A stretch of DNA of 5,562 nt from Acidobacteriota bacterium (GTDB lineage Bacteria > Acidobacteriota > Terriglobia > UBA7540), in the NCBI GenBank assembly GCA_021784615.1, contig JAJYHU010000289.1:1-5562 (forward strand), written 5' to 3'. Numbering within the stretch: position 1 is the first letter of the stretch; the number at the start of each line of letters is the position of its first letter. The notes under the pieces are model-generated. The model was not told the origin of the DNA. It ran no database searches and saw nothing but the letters and a program-made list of their open reading frames with translations. The position numbers were made by a program, and so were the translations under genes. Positions 4,464-5,562 of this stretch are shown here, in pieces.

Positions 4464-5562
4464 ATGAAGCTGATGAAATTGTTGTTGATCTCGTTCTTGC
4501 TGAGCGGGGCTGTTGCGTTTTCTCAGACCGAGCCTGACACCGTTAGGCCCATCTTGAAGCGCCCGCTTCAATCCAAGGAAGTTGTCACTTTCCAGCTTCA
4601 GCAATTCGTGCTGAAACACGCGCCAAAGCTTCCCCACCCCGCAAGCGCCGCCCAATGGACCGCTGAGGCCGGCCAGATCCGGCAACGCGTCCTGCGGGAA
4701 GTCGTGTTCCATGGATGGCCAAAGGATTGGGTGAATTCCTCGCCCCAATTCGAAGACTTGGGAACCCTCTCTTCGGGTAAGGGATTCCAAATTCATAAGC
4801 TCCGCTACGAAATTGTTCCCGGGTTCTACACGGTCGCCCTGCTGTACGAACCGGAAACACTGACGGCCAAGATGCCCGCCGTCCTGAATACAATGGGGCA
4901 CTATGCCGATCTCGGTTACGCTCCGGCGTTCGAGCAAAAACTGTGCATCAATCAGGCGCTGAGGGGCATCATTGCGCTGAACCCGGAGTGGATCGGGATG
5001 GGAGAAATGAACGTCCAAGGAAACGTCCACTGGCTTCTATCGCAGCTTGACCTGGTGGGAGCGAACGGCGTAGGACTGTTCTACCTGGCGATGCGGCGCG
5101 GCCTGGATTATCTCTACAACGATCCGCACGTGGATCGCAACCGGATTGGAGTGACGGGATTATCGGGAGGAGGCTGGCAAACGATCTTCTTGAGCAGTCT
5201 TGACCCAAGGGTCAAGGTCTCTATTCCGGTTGCCGGGTACACCAACATCCTGGGGCGGGACGTGCGTGTTATCGCGGGAGAGCCGGGCGACATTGAACAA
5301 AACCCAACGGATCTTCTGACCGTTGCTGATTACGATACGCTCACAGCCCTGCGCGCTCCTCGACCCACCCTGTTGATTCACAATGCGGAGGATAATTGCT
5401 GCTTCCGGGCTCCTCTGGTCAAGCCCTACAACTATGATCAAATCAGGCCTTTTTTTATGTTATATGGCAAGGAAGGCGACTTCCAATTTCATCAAAATAC
5501 CAACATCTCAGCGCATAACTATGGCCAGGACAATCGAGAGGCGGCTTATCGCTTCTTTGACA
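4464..5562 (+). CDS. exported alpha/beta hydrolase, acetylxylan-esterase-like (3' end outside window)
   Basis: The frame stays open from the ATG at 4464 to the window end, giving 366 complete codons. GGGGAG (4451-4456), 7 bases upstream, fixes the start. Residues 1-20 (MKLMKLLLISFLLSGAVAFS) are a signal peptide with probable cleavage near AVA-FS-Q, so the enzyme is exported. The fold is an alpha/beta hydrolase. A strand with MPAVLNTMGHY (137-147) precedes the nucleophile elbow GVTGLSGGGW (229-238) with Ser234. PVAGYTN (255-261) follows. Then come LLIHNAEDNCCF (303-314) with candidate acid Asp310, and SAHNYGQDNREAAYRFF (349-365) with candidate base His351. These motifs match the secreted hydrolases often annotated as acetylxylan esterases or Abhydrolase_7/dienelactone-hydrolase-like proteins in Planctomycetota and Acidobacteriota. 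Family sense suggests ester removal from a glycan, but the substrate is unproven and a peptidase or other esterase role is possible. Few residues are likely missing, because the His motif normally lies close to the C-terminus. Confidence 0.85.
   Translation, partial: MKLMKLLLISFLLSGAVAFSQTEPDTVRPILKRPLQSKEVVTFQLQQFVLKHAPKLPHPASAAQWTAEAGQIRQRVLREVVFHGWPKDWVNSSPQFEDLGTLSSGKGFQIHKLRYEIVPGFYTVALLYEPETLTAKMPAVLNTMGHYADLGYAPAFEQKLCINQALRGIIALNPEWIGMGEMNVQGNVHWLLSQLDLVGANGVGLFYLAMRRGLDYLYNDPHVDRNRIGVTGLSGGGWQTIFLSSLDPRVKVSIPVAGYTNILGRDVRVIAGEPGDIEQNPTDLLTVADYDTLTALRAPRPTLLIHNAEDNCCFRAPLVKPYNYDQIRPFFMLYGKEGDFQFHQNTNISAHNYGQDNREAAYRFFD

Noticed and set aside
4389..5030. Minus-strand open frame of 213 codons opposite the esterase-like gene
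   Set aside because: The plus-strand frame has a signal peptide, a Shine-Dalgarno and a Ser-Asp-His set. The antisense product has no recognisable features.

Overview
The window is a moderately GC-rich bacterial stretch with five protein genes. The two outer genes are cut by the window edges. Strong Shine-Dalgarno sequences, exported carbohydrate-active enzymes and a DUF6159-like membrane protein suggest a soil or sediment Gram-negative bacterium. Acidobacteriota is my best guess, with Planctomycetota or Verrucomicrobiota possible. This is inference from gene style only; no rRNA or marker gene is present.

Layout: (i) 1-1149, plus strand, is the C-terminal part of a large protein resembling the domains that follow the catalytic barrel in GH42-type beta-galactosidases. 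(ii) 1192-1662, minus strand, is a small single-pass membrane protein with a GTG start, convergent with the first gene. (iii) 1793-3112, minus strand, is an exported, divergent GH29 (alpha-L-fucosidase)-like glycoside hydrolase. (iv) 3428-4291, minus strand, is a polytopic membrane protein of DUF6159 type. (v) 4464 to the window end, plus strand, is an exported alpha/beta hydrolase of the acetylxylan-esterase-like type. Its Ser, Asp and His candidates all fall inside the window although its C-terminus does not. Genes iv and v diverge from a short AT-rich promoter region at 4292-4463.

Three of the five genes look carbohydrate-active (GH42-like fragment, GH29-like, esterase), which hints at extracellular or periplasmic glycan breakdown. 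There is no SusC/SusD pair, transporter or regulator, so this is a loose neighbourhood rather than a defined utilisation locus. The three minus-strand genes are separated by 130 and 315 bases, each has its own ribosome binding site, and they need not form one operon.

The most unusual feature is non-coding. A roughly 69-base sequence occurs twice in the same orientation (1685-1752 and 3316-3384; 58 of 69 aligned columns identical). Each copy sits about 40 bases beyond the stop codon of a minus-strand gene. The substitutions show no codon-position bias and the copies differ by a 1-base indel, so it looks like a dispersed intergenic element rather than a coding remnant. I see no CRISPR array, tRNA, rRNA, transposase or clear defence system, and no convincing evidence of a wholly new multi-gene system.
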